Part shown: piece after piece, positions 7,502 through 13,671 of the stretch
How the letters are laid out: every line of letters starts with the position of its first letter
Numbering within the stretch: position 1 is the first letter of the stretch
From: Dehalococcoidia bacterium
Lineage (GTDB): Bacteria > Chloroflexota > Dehalococcoidia > Dehalococcoidales > E44-bin46
DNA length: 15,525 nucleotides
Reading direction: 5' to 3'
NCBI GenBank assembly: GCA_020343755.1
Contig: CP070810.1
Span: forward strand, 828,557 to 844,081
Program-made: the position numbers and the translations under genes
The notes under the pieces: model-generated
The model's database searches: none
What the model saw: only the letters and a program-made list of their open reading frames with translations
What the model was told of the DNA's origin: nothing

Positions 7502-8386
7502 CTACTTTCTTCGCGGGTTCTTGGCTTTCCACTCTCTCGCGTACTCTTCATAGGTGCAAAAGGCGGCACCGGGGTGACCCATGATATACGGGATCAGTCG
7601 CTCATGGAGCATTATAATCATTTGTGGCCGACCACTGGTATCAGGATGAATTGTTATTGGAAATATACCCTCTCCTTTCCTATATAGAAAGTCAAATTGA
7701 GCTTTCCACATGTCGAATAGAACATCAGGAGATACCCACCCAAAACTGTTTGGAGCCTTCTTAATAAACATCGTAGGCGGTAAATCATCAAGATACCAAT
7801 TTGCCGGAATTTCAATCAAGTCTGTTTCCTTACCAAATTCCATTGGCTTCATCCACGTCTCGGGATCCTTGGTGTAGTCGATCGGATACCATTTGTCCCC
7901 GGTTCGCACATAGTAAGCTTCAAAGTCGCGATGCATCAGGCTGCTATCATACATAATCCCATGCTTGATAAGTAAATCGTTCGTGACCCGGCTAAATTCC
8001 CACCAAGGAGCCCGATAGCCGACAGGTTTCCTCCCTGTCAAATTTTTGATTATATTAATTGTATGAACTAAGACTTTCTCTTCCTGTTCGGGGCTCATAG
8101 CGATGGGATTCTCATGCGAATAACCGTGGAGACCAATCTCATGACCTACATCCACTATCCGTTTACATTCATTCGGGAAGGTTTCAATCGACTGGCCAGG
8201 AATAAACCAAGTAGTCTTGATGTTATACTTTTTGAACAGGTCAAGGAGGTTTTGAGTTCCTACTTGACCTGCCCACACCCCCCTAGAAATATCATCAGGA
8301 GAATCTTGCCCTTCGTAGGAGCCCAGCCACCCCGCCACAGCATCAAGATCAACGCCATAACACACCTTCACATTCTTGTCGGCCAT
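7502..8386 (-). CDS. Polysaccharide deacetylase, Helicobacter PgdA-type (CE4 family)
   Basis: A 294-residue metal-dependent deacetylase with a NodB-like fold. It closely follows the Helicobacter pylori PgdA (HP0310) pattern: YGVDLDAVAGWLGSY at 10-24, SPDDISRG, ATWF-like TTWFIPG at 58-64, HGYSHENPIAM at 87-97, YRAPWWEFS at 124-132, and IEIPANWYLDDLPP. Expected metal ligands are D13 or D15, H87 and H91; H247 in ITIHPD is the distal histidine. There is no signal peptide, also true of HpPgdA, so its location is uncertain. An in-frame ATG lies at 8401, but GAGGAG is placed seven bases before ATG 8386, which is therefore preferred. Substrate may be peptidoglycan N-acetylglucosamine or another acetylated or cyclic amide compound; relatives were also called allantoinase-like. 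It is monocistronic, with its own promoter and terminator. Confidence 0.9.
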   Translation of the reverse strand: MADKNVKVCYGVDLDAVAGWLGSYEGQDSPDDISRGVWAGQVGTQNLLDLFKKYNIKTTWFIPGQSIETFPNECKRIVDVGHEIGLHGYSHENPIAMSPEQEEKVLVHTINIIKNLTGRKPVGYRAPWWEFSRVTNDLLIKHGIMYDSSLMHRDFEAYYVRTGDKWYPIDYTKDPETWMKPMEFGKETDLIEIPANWYLDDLPPTMFIKKAPNSFGWVSPDVLFDMWKAQFDFLYRKGEGIFPITIHPDTSGRPQMIIMLHERLIPYIMGHPGAAFCTYEEYAREWKAKNPRRK

Positions 8387-8420
8387 GCCTAAACTCCTCA
8401 TTCTTTGTTTTCATTTGACC

Positions 8421-8450
8421 TTAGGACTTCAATTAAAGAAGCTGTCCTAA
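8421..8450. repeat. Perfect inverted repeat in the deacetylase leader
   Basis: TTAGGAC (8421-8427) and GTCCTAA (8444-8450) are exact inverted copies, with a further TTC/GAA pairing inside. The element lies between the candidate promoter and the start codon of the deacetylase gene. It could be an operator or an mRNA hairpin; no T-run follows. Confidence 0.45.
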
Positions 8451-8467
8451 AACTCGACCTTTTATGA

Positions 8468-8497
8468 ATAATAAGCTGCTTCTAATCTCCTCGTCAA
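8468..8497 (-). promoter_or_regulatory. Candidate sigma70-like promoter of the deacetylase gene
   Basis: On the minus strand TTGACG (8497-8492) is separated by 18 bases from TATTAT (8473-8468). Each differs by one base from consensus. Transcription would start near 8461, giving a leader of about 75 bases that contains the inverted repeat at 8421-8450. Confidence 0.5.
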
Positions 8498-8763
8498 TTC
8501 ATCTTTTTGTGACGTGAAAAGCAGCTCTAATTCGAGCCTAAAAAAGCTAACGGAAGAAACGAAATGTCCTATGGTTGATTAATATATCGCGCTCGAAGCC
8601 ATATTTTGTGATTGGTACATTAGTTCTAATTTGAGCATAGCACCTCATCGTGATAAACTTGGTATTCAGATTCCTAAACCGTGTGTTGGGCGTTCGAGTA
8701 GCCCCAGGGGTACCACCAAGCTAAATTTATTCCAAACGGAGGCAAAGATATGAAATCTTCAAC
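8498..8763. other. Intergenic region, only a weak repeat seen
   Basis: No gene is supported. TCTAATTCGAGCCTA (8526-8540) recurs as TCTAATTTGAGCATA (8625-8639), 13 of 15 identical. A tRNA T-arm-like GGGCGTTCGAGTAGCCCC near 8688-8705 has the wrong stem and loop lengths for a tRNA. Confidence 0.35.
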
Positions 8764-8788
8764 AAAAAGAAATTGCGACCCCGGCAAT
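8764..8788 (-). terminator. Probable terminator after the secreted protein gene
   Basis: On the minus strand ATTGC and GCAAT (8788-8772) flank a seven-base loop and are followed by TTCTTTTTG. The stem is only five base pairs, but it sits about 30 bases past the stop codon with a good T-run. Confidence 0.45.
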
Positions 8789-8818
8789 CGTATCTTGAGG
8801 TTGAGGGACAGTATTATT

Positions 8819-10024
8819 CTAGCGGAAGGCCCTTCTTCGCCTTACTCTAATCGGTAAGAAAATGGCTAAAAATATTACCACAGCGATAATTGGTCCAAGT
8901 ATAGTCCACTTAACTCCAGGGGGTGGTGTTGGTGGCGCAACTGGTGGTGCTGGGGGAGCTGGGGGAATTGGTGCCGGTCTAACCGTAAAGGAACCAGTAA
9001 GTCCATTAATAGCTACTGAATAGCTACCAGCCATATCCTTGGCTGTGTAGAAGGTTACCGTTTCACTACCGCCAGCAAGGGTTATTTCCCTTGTTTCTTC
9101 TATCATCTCGTTTATCTTAAGGGTTACGGTATAGCTAGCTTCTTGCTCACCCGTATTAGTCACTAAAACGTTTATCCTTACCGTTTCGCCAATATTAGCC
9201 TCAGGCGGGAAGATACTCAGCGAACTGGAGGTAAAAGCCGCTGGTGCCGGTATGGGTACCGGAGCCACGATAGTAAAAGTACTGAGGTGGTCCACAAGGG
9301 TCGTAACAGTATTATTCACCGTATCAACCACTGATGGTAACTCCAGCCATTCGCCAACTTCTTCATCGCAGTAGGCTATAACCAGTTCCTCTTCAGCTAC
9401 CTCCAGGGGAATTTCATACGGGTCATAGCTACAGGTTATGGTAATTGCCTGGTCGAAGCTAGCCTCGTCGGGTCCCAGGTCATAGGTTAACCCAACAATA
9501 TTAGCCTCTGGAGGTGGTGGCAGCGGCGTCTCATTGATAGTAAGTTCTAGACTGGTAAGCGGCTCACCGTCTTTATCCAGGACAATAGTACCCTCGGGAA
9601 TAACAATGTGAAGCATCTCATCCTCGGAGACGAACTCTTCAGGGAAAAAGTGGGCAACGATTGTTGTATTAGTATTTATCCTTACATCTGTTGGGTTATC
9701 ATTGCCAATCAGGTCTCCACTCCAGCTGACGAAATAATAGCCAGGTGCTGGCTGCGCCTCAAATTGGACACGGTTGCCTTTCGTCACGGTACGCTTATAG
9801 GGATAGGAGCTTGGCACTCGCCCTTTTACCGCGACATCACCACCGCCGCTCGGGATGACATCTACACTGACAGTCCTAGTTGCCCGGGGTGGTGATGACC
9901 CACCATCGCCCTCACAGGGGCAACCAGCCTCAACTGGCTTTGCCGTGAATAACATTACCAACATTGGCAGCATCAACACCAAGATTAACCGTGGCAAAGC
10001 GATTTTGAGCAGTTTGCTATTCAT
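8819..10024 (-). CDS. Secreted, membrane-anchored multi-domain surface protein
   Basis: A 401-residue exported protein of unknown function. Residues 1-33 are a signal peptide (positive start, hydrophobic stretch, cleavage likely after VEA). A cysteine pair CPC follows. Residues about 50-130 resemble an InlB/Listeria-Bacteroides B-repeat (GYYFVSWSGDLIGNDNP, then TTIVAHF). About 135-250 contains ZU5-like sheet sequence (LHIVIPEGTIVLDKDG, later DHLSTFTIV). About 265-350 is a CARDB/Ig-like domain (VRINVLVTNTGEQEASY). A proline-rich stalk (352-372) leads to a transmembrane helix (about 374-393) and an RVRRRR stop-transfer tail. The chain is thus displayed outside with a short cytoplasmic tail. Such mosaics are common in Chloroflexota and archaea and usually take part in surface adhesion or binding. 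The ribosome binding site (GGAAAAAG) is weak. It has no coding partner. Confidence 0.85.
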   Translation of the reverse strand: MNSKLLKIALPRLILVLMLPMLVMLFTAKPVEAGCPCEGDGGSSPPRATRTVSVDVIPSGGGDVAVKGRVPSSYPYKRTVTKGNRVQFEAQPAPGYYFVSWSGDLIGNDNPTDVRINTNTTIVAHFFPEEFVSEDEMLHIVIPEGTIVLDKDGEPLTSLELTINETPLPPPPEANIVGLTYDLGPDEASFDQAITITCSYDPYEIPLEVAEEELVIAYCDEEVGEWLELPSVVDTVNNTVTTLVDHLSTFTIVAPVPIPAPAAFTSSSLSIFPPEANIGETVRINVLVTNTGEQEASYTVTLKINEMIEETREITLAGGSETVTFYTAKDMAGSYSVAINGLTGSFTVRPAPIPPAPPAPPVAPPTPPPGVKWTILGPIIAVVIFLAIFLPIRVRRRRAFR

Positions 10025-10054
10025 GTCTTTTTCCGTATTGATATCCCGGTCACA

Positions 10055-10100
10055 CTGCCAGAATTAATTTACAAGATGTTATACTGGCACGTGTATTATA
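10055..10100 (-). promoter_or_regulatory. Possible -10 box and dyad upstream of the secreted protein gene
   Basis: On the minus strand a perfect TATAAT occupies 10100-10095, 71 bases before the start codon; no clear -35 is seen at standard spacing. Between it and the gene, TGCCAG (10056-10061) and CTGGCA (10084-10089) form an exact six-base inverted repeat that could be a repressor site in the early transcribed region. Confidence 0.35.
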
Positions 10101-10178
10101 TCACATCGCTCCGCCCTGACTATACAAAATGATGGAATGTTACCCCTGGTCATGAATGAAGGGTATTCGTCGGTTTTG

Positions 10179-10187
10179 TGCTAGAAT
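10179..10187 (+). promoter_or_regulatory. Possible extended -10 promoter for the radical SAM operon
   Basis: TGCTAGAAT matches the extended -10 pattern TGnTAtAAT. There is no evident -35, as allowed for extended -10 promoters. It lies about 75 bases before the proposed start of the radical SAM gene. Confidence 0.3.
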
Positions 10188-10263
10188 AATCAGTGGCAGG
10201 CAATCGTAATTTTAGGCTTCAAGGGCATCACCTTCTTCTTATTGGCGTCATGCCTTTGTATTT

Positions 10264-11094
10264 TTGAGCAAACGGCTGGTGAATGAGAAAGTGACAAGGG
10301 AGTACCCTAGATTTGTCGTGCCCGGTTTTGTACCCTTTGACCCCGTAGAACTCATCAAACGGACAGAAAGAATTGTGTGTTCTGGCAACCAAAGAAAGTA
10401 TACAAACTTCTATGCAACAGGAGTGTACGGAGGCATTGCCACCGGTTATACTGTGGGATGCTGCTTTCGTTGCATCTTTTGCTGGGTAGGTCTAGGTAGG
10501 GAGTACCCCGAGAAACACGGCAAGTTCTATTCGCCTGAAGGAGCTTTCCACCAGCTTTCTTGGGTTGGCGAAAAGTATGCAACAGCGAAGCTAAGAATCT
10601 CTGGGGCTGAGCCGACTCTTGGTAAGGAGCACCTCTTGGGCTTGCTCGGCCTAGTCGAGGAGTCAATGTTTAAGCTATTCATTTTAGAAACAAACGGTGT
10701 CTACTTTGGCATTGACGAGAATTACGTCAAGCAGGTTTCAAAGTTCAAGAAAGTGCACGTGAGGGTATCACTCAAAGCTGGCACTCCTGAGGACTTCACA
10801 AGGAAGACGGGTGCCAAACCTGAGGCATTTGAGATTCCCTTTAATGCCATCAGGAATCTAATCAGATATGACGTCAGATTCCATGTGGCTGCGATGAGTG
10901 CTGATCCGCGCATAATGAGCCCCACAGAGAGGGTAGCATTGTTAAAGAAACTGCACGACGTTGACTCCGCCTTGGTCAAAGGTCTGGAAGAAGAAATAGT
11001 TGACCCTTACGAGACCACTTTACTTCGTCTTGGGAAAGCAGGCTGCCAGCTAAAGTGGCCTCTCAAGCAGGTATATCGCTCTGCAGCAGGATAG
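10264..11094 (+). CDS. Radical SAM domain protein of unknown substrate
   Basis: A 276-residue protein with the [4Fe-4S]/S-adenosylmethionine signature CxxxCxxC at C66, C70 and C73 (GCCFRCIFCWVG); C67 is an additional cysteine. RISGAEPTLG at 111-120 corresponds to the GGE motif that holds the SAM amino group. ETNGVYFG (near 141-148) and VRVSLKAGTPEDF are the following strands of the partial TIM barrel. Overall it resembles pyruvate formate-lyase activase-like proteins common in archaea and anaerobic bacteria, but no specific family is recognised. The start is uncertain: the frame is open from 10216, there is no ATG, and TTG 10264 lacks a ribosome binding site; GTG 10279 or 10291 are alternatives. 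It precedes the PfpI gene by 33 bases and is probably cotranscribed with it. Confidence 0.8.
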   Translation: MSKRLVNEKVTREYPRFVVPGFVPFDPVELIKRTERIVCSGNQRKYTNFYATGVYGGIATGYTVGCCFRCIFCWVGLGREYPEKHGKFYSPEGAFHQLSWVGEKYATAKLRISGAEPTLGKEHLLGLLGLVEESMFKLFILETNGVYFGIDENYVKQVSKFKKVHVRVSLKAGTPEDFTRKTGAKPEAFEIPFNAIRNLIRYDVRFHVAAMSADPRIMSPTERVALLKKLHDVDSALVKGLEEEIVDPYETTLLRLGKAGCQLKWPLKQVYRSAAG

Positions 11095-11127
11095 GGATAA
11101 ACAAATAGTAAAAAGGAGGCTAACAAT

Positions 11128-11652
11128 ATGCTTAAGGGAAAGCGAATTGCCATCTTGGTTGAGGAAGACTTCGAGGATTCCGAGCTTGTCGAACCTCTTA
11201 AGGCAGTGAAGGACGCAGGTGCCGAAGTTGTGTTTGTAGGCAGTGGCTCTCAGGAAAGCTATCGAGGCAAGAGGGGTACGGTAACAGTCAAAGTAGATGT
11301 TACCGCCGATAAGGTTAGCGCTGAGGACTTGGATGCTGTCATCGTCCCTGGAGGCTATGCCCCTGATAAGATGCGCTTGTATCAACCTATGATTGACTTG
11401 GTAAGGAAGGCGTACGACTCGGGTAAGGTAATAGCGGCTGTTTGCCATGGACCACAGCTCCTAATCTCCGCAGATATAGTTAGGGGACATCGCCTTACCT
11501 CATGGCCCTCAGTAGCGGTAGACCTTAGAAATGCCGGGGCAAACTGGGTTAATAAGCCATTGGTTCAAGACGGGAATCTAATCACCTCACGTAAGCCAGC
11601 TGACTTACCGAGATTCAGTAAGGCAATAATCGATGCACTCGGAGCCCAATAG
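11128..11652 (+). CDS. PfpI/DJ-1 family protein (class I glutamine amidotransferase-like)
   Basis: 174 residues, the normal size for this family. The nucleophile elbow AVCHGPQLLISA places Cys106 next to His107; Glu16 in DFEDSEL completes the site as in Pyrococcus PfpI. VIVPGGYAPDKMR (71-83) and ITSRKPADLP near the C-terminus are also family signatures. Members act as intracellular proteases, deglycases or glyoxalase-like enzymes for damaged proteins or nucleotides; which applies here cannot be told. AGGAGG (11114-11119) is eight bases before the ATG, a strong ribosome binding site. It follows the radical SAM gene on the same strand and its transcript probably ends at the hairpin at 11891. Confidence 0.92.
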   Translation: MLKGKRIAILVEEDFEDSELVEPLKAVKDAGAEVVFVGSGSQESYRGKRGTVTVKVDVTADKVSAEDLDAVIVPGGYAPDKMRLYQPMIDLVRKAYDSGKVIAAVCHGPQLLISADIVRGHRLTSWPSVAVDLRNAGANWVNKPLVQDGNLITSRKPADLPRFSKAIIDALGAQ

Positions 11653-11855
11653 AATGGAAGGAACCATGGGGTAGAATTGTAAAATGGGAGACCGATATTC
11701 CAATTAAATACGAATACGATGCAAAAAACAAATTTAGAACTTACTATCAAAAAAAGGCACAGTATGAGTTTTTTGTACCCAATGTAACTTCAAAGGCTGA
11801 GCTTCAAGACGATTTGGAAAAGCTTTTAGCTCGGGTGGATAGCAATATTATTTAA
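11649..11855 (+). pseudogene. Unrecognised coding remnant lacking a start codon
   Basis: Directly after the PfpI gene, and overlapping its stop codon in another frame, 68 codons are open to TAA at 11853-11855. The sequence reads EWKEPWGRIVKWETDIPIK, then YEYDAKNKFRTYYQKKAQY, and ends LEKLLARVDSNII. The composition (charged, aromatic, amphipathic helix at the end) looks like genuine protein. There is no ATG, GTG or TTG near its beginning and no ribosome binding site, so this is probably the C-terminal piece of a gene whose front was deleted. No family is recognised. A programmed frameshift from PfpI is unlikely since no slippery heptamer is present. Confidence 0.5.
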
Positions 11856-11890
11856 TCTACGGTTTAATTTCAATATCTCTACTAAACAAG

Positions 11891-11917
11891 AAAGGGAAGC
11901 TTAGTGCTTCCCTTTTC
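11891..11917 (+). terminator. Strong rho-independent terminator
   Basis: AAAGGGAAGC (11891-11900) and GCTTCCCTTT (11906-11915) form a perfect ten-base stem with loop TTAGT, followed by TCAATT. The minus-strand side is followed by CTTGTTT, so it may work in both directions. It closes the radical SAM/PfpI unit and the remnant after it. Confidence 0.75.
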
Positions 11918-11919
11918 AA

Positions 11920-11988
11920 TTAAACAAAGTGACGTACTGTGTAACACCGTCTCAAATTGATTTCCACCTCATAGCCATAAATAGACAT
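11920..11988 (-). CDS. Tiny ORF (22 aa), doubtful
   Basis: On the minus strand GGGAG lies eight bases before ATG 11988. The product MSIYGYEVEINLRRCYTVRH plus FV ends directly before the bidirectional hairpin at 11891-11917. The start signal and terminator placement make it look like a small gene or gene tail, but 22 codons cannot prove coding and no family is recognised. Confidence 0.25.
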   Translation of the reverse strand: MSIYGYEVEINLRRCYTVRHFV

Positions 11989-12070
11989 AGAGATTACTCC
12001 CACCTATTGGCAATTGAATTTCTTGTGATATAGTACGGTTATGCCTATGGGTACATATGGTGTGCTTATA

Positions 12071-12091
12071 GGGTAATAAGGTATTACACCC
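12071..12091. repeat. Palindrome upstream of a perfect ribosome binding site
   Basis: GGGTAATA, AGG, TATTACACC forms a dyad with exact GTAATA/TATTAC arms and near-matching GGG/CCC outer bases. It precedes the Shine-Dalgarno sequence at 12108-12119 by about 20 bases. This is operator-like, but no adjacent regulator gene is seen. Confidence 0.35.
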
Positions 12092-12122
12092 TCATAGACC
12101 ATCTAGGAAAGGAGGTGATGCC

Positions 12123-12158
12123 ATGGTCAAAGCCGTAAGGCGAAATGAAGCTAACTAA
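12123..12158 (+). CDS. Eleven-codon ORF after a perfect ribosome binding site, possible leader peptide
   Basis: AAAGGAGGTGAT (12108-12119), an essentially full match to the 16S rRNA 3' end, precedes ATG 12123 and encodes MVKAVRRNEAN. A second ATG at 12119 gives only MPWSKP. No obvious structural gene follows in phase, so this is either a leader peptide or what remains after the gene body was deleted. Confidence 0.25.
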   Translation: MVKAVRRNEAN

Positions 12159-12243
12159 AACACAGAGAGACTACTTCTTCTCTTATATAATAAGTGGGAT
12201 ACCCTGTTAAAGAGAAGAGATATTTTAATAAGGAGAAAATAAA

Positions 12244-12306
12244 TTGAAAAATAAAATACATAAAATACTGGGAGCTGCCATTAAAGGTAAGTCAGTAATA
12301 CATTGA
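12244..12306 (+). CDS. Twenty-codon basic peptide ORF, possible truncated gene start
   Basis: AAGGAG (12230-12235) lies eight bases before TTG 12244. The product MKNKIHKILGAAIKGKSVIH is basic and amphipathic, and resembles the first residues of an exported protein or a small cationic peptide. It ends at TGA 12304-12306 with no continuation recognised in other frames. The AT-rich leader around 12180-12243 fits a real translation start. Confidence 0.3.
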   Translation: MKNKIHKILGAAIKGKSVIH

Positions 12307-12330
12307 TCAATTTGGGCGGAGTATGCCTGT

Positions 12331-12459
12331 TTATTTTGCCCTGCACAAATCTTTATTATTCAACCTACATACTAATTGTTGGCAAACAGCACTGCGGTCT
12401 GATTTAGTAAGCCTCCGTTCTACGAAAGCAAAGCCGCAGCCCAATATTATCGTTCGCAT
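12331..12459 (-). pseudogene. Possible 3-oxoacyl-ACP synthase (FabH)-like N-terminal remnant
   Basis: Downstream of the dehydrogenase remnant on the same strand, ATG 12459 opens a 42-residue frame starting MRTIILGCGFAFVERRLTKS. FabH-type enzymes begin with a similar ILGTGSYLPERxLTNxDL pattern, so this may be the front of such a gene; the following residues (after about 22) do not match and the frame stops early. A weak ribosome binding site (CAGGTA) is present. Recognition is tentative. Confidence 0.25.
12432..12443 (+). repeat. 12-base direct repeat, copy 1
   Basis: AGCCGCAGCCCA here recurs exactly at 14773-14784, and both are followed by AT-rich ATATTAT or TTATTA. The two copies flank the E1 alpha/beta gene pair about 2.3 kb apart. 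Exact 12-mers are expected a few times by chance in a window of this size, so the significance is uncertain. Confidence 0.4.
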
Positions 12460-12477
12460 CGTTACCTGCGAAACACT

Positions 12478-12665
12478 TTATAATACATTCAAGAGAAGAC
12501 CCCCGTTGACGTGCAGGACTTCACCGGTAATACCGCTAGACTCGTCCGAGGCAAAAACACAGCAGCTATCTCCTCAAGTGTCACTAACCTCCGCAGTGCC
12601 ATCTTTGCAGTGGCACTGCTCTTGAGTTCTGAAGTTGCCCGGAATATAATATCGTTTTGGTGAGG
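12478..12665 (-). pseudogene. C-terminal remnant of a short-chain dehydrogenase/reductase (FabG-like)
   Basis: On the minus strand, three frames join into one SDR tail. The first reads PGNFRT (a PG motif after the catalytic domain), the second KMALRRLVTLEEIAAVFL, and the third ASDESSGITGEVLHVNGG and LLLNVL to TAA at 12478. The canonical SDR ending is xRRLGTPEEIAAAVxFL, ASDESSGITG, VLHVDGG, so the match is unambiguous. Frameshifts lie near 12551-12557 (a run of five A on the plus strand) and 12626-12634. The Rossmann fold and the catalytic Ser-Tyr-Lys region are missing: the gene is cut off just where the E1 alpha leader begins. It is a non-functional fragment. Confidence 0.78.
12622..12650 (+). 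promoter_or_regulatory. Sigma70-like promoter for the E1 alpha/beta genes
   Basis: TTGAGT (12622-12627), a 17-base spacer and a perfect TATAAT (12645-12650). Transcription would begin near 12657, leaving a leader of about 44 bases. It lies within the dehydrogenase remnant, so the E1 genes use a promoter made of dead coding sequence. Confidence 0.6.
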
Positions 12666-12700
12666 TATCGCAGGTAGCTGACACGGAGGTGAAACCACCG

Positions 12701-13660
12701 ATGGAAATCGCAAGAGAGAAATTAATAGATATGTATCGGGTGATGGTGCGGATTAGAGCCTTTGAGAAAAAGGTCTCTAAAGAATTCGCGGCTGGGAATA
12801 TCCCCGGTTTTCTTCACCTATACACTGGCGAAGAGGCAGTGGCGGTGGGTACATGTGCCAATCTGAGCCCTGATGACTATATCACCAGTACCCATCGCGG
12901 ACACGGGCATGTAATTGCCAAAGGTGGCAAGACGGATAGGATGATGGCTGAACTGTATGGCAAGGTAGCCGGCTACAACAAGGGTAAGGGAGGCTCTATG
13001 CACATCGCCGATATGGGAATTGGTATAATAGGGGCTTATGGCATCGTAGGTAGTGGAATACCCATTGCTGTAGGAGCAGCCCTTTCCGCCAAGCTGAGGA
13101 AAACTGACCAAGTGGCCATTTGCTTCCTTGGTGATGGCGCCACCAATACTGGCAGATTCCACGAGGGAGTAAATCTAGCGGCCTGTTTGAATCTCCCAGT
13201 GATCTTCATTATCGAGAATAATGTATATGCTGAGAGTACCCGTATCTCCGACACTTGCAAGCTAGCTAACCTTGCCGATAGAGCGTGTGCCTATGGTATT
13301 CCCGGCGTAACTGTAGAGGGTAATGATGTACTAGCTGTATATGAAGCCGTAGGCAAGGCGGTGGCTAGAGCGAGAAAGGGCCAAGGGCCTGCCCTCGTGG
13401 AGTGCAAGACCTACCGTTTACGCGGGCACTTTGAGGGAGATATGCAGACATATAAACCCCCGGAAGAACGTGAGATGTGGCAAAAGAAGGACCCCATTCC
13501 AAGGTTTAGAAAGTATCTTATTAAGAAGGGGGTTTTAGCCGAAAAGGACGCCGAGAGGATTGACCAAGAAATAGATGAGGAAATAGAAAACGCCGTGAAA
13601 TTTGCCGAAGAAAGCCCGCTTCCAGCCCCTGAGGAAGTTTTGACGGATGTCTCTGCTTAA
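12701..13660 (+). CDS. Thiamine diphosphate-dependent dehydrogenase E1 component, alpha subunit (acetoin/pyruvate type)
   Basis: A 319-residue E1 alpha subunit. With E1 beta it binds thiamine diphosphate and decarboxylates a 2-oxo acid or cleaves acetoin, passing the acyl group to the lipoyl E2. Visible motifs: HRGHGH at 65-70, GKGGSMH at 95-101, and the thiamine diphosphate/Mg motif from GDGATNTG (144-151) to IIENN (170-174). RLRGHFEGD at 239-247 resembles acetoin dehydrogenase AcoA (RGHFEGD) more than pyruvate dehydrogenase; this favours acetoin but does not settle it. A GTG at 12689 is possible, but it falls inside the ribosome binding site GGAGGTG (12685-12691); ATG 12701, nine bases later, is the likely start. 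E1 beta follows after 11 bases. Confidence 0.92.
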   Translation: MEIAREKLIDMYRVMVRIRAFEKKVSKEFAAGNIPGFLHLYTGEEAVAVGTCANLSPDDYITSTHRGHGHVIAKGGKTDRMMAELYGKVAGYNKGKGGSMHIADMGIGIIGAYGIVGSGIPIAVGAALSAKLRKTDQVAICFLGDGATNTGRFHEGVNLAACLNLPVIFIIENNVYAESTRISDTCKLANLADRACAYGIPGVTVEGNDVLAVYEAVGKAVARARKGQGPALVECKTYRLRGHFEGDMQTYKPPEEREMWQKKDPIPRFRKYLIKKGVLAEKDAERIDQEIDEEIENAVKFAEESPLPAPEEVLTDVSA

Positions 13661-13671
13661 GGAGGTGAAGA

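Noticed and set aside
8114..8392. 92-codon plus-strand ORF opposite the deacetylase
   Set aside because: It lies wholly inside the well-supported deacetylase gene on the other strand and shows no motif.
8686..8720. GTTCGAGT resembling a tRNA T-arm
   Set aside because: Stem is four bases and the loop nine, and no acceptor, D or anticodon arm can be placed around it.
8750..8857. 35-codon plus-strand ORF with GGAGG before its ATG, beginning MKSSTKRNCDPGNR
   Set aside because: It runs across the terminator hairpin and into the 3' end of the secreted protein gene on the other strand, and the product resembles nothing.
11612..11660. Programmed -1 frameshift joining PfpI to the following open frame
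   Set aside because: No slippery heptamer or downstream structure was found between the last stop in that frame and the PfpI stop codon.
12323..12625. 100-codon plus-strand ORF
   Set aside because: It overlaps the dehydrogenase and FabH-like remnants read on the minus strand, whose motifs are recognisable, and it has no ribosome binding site.
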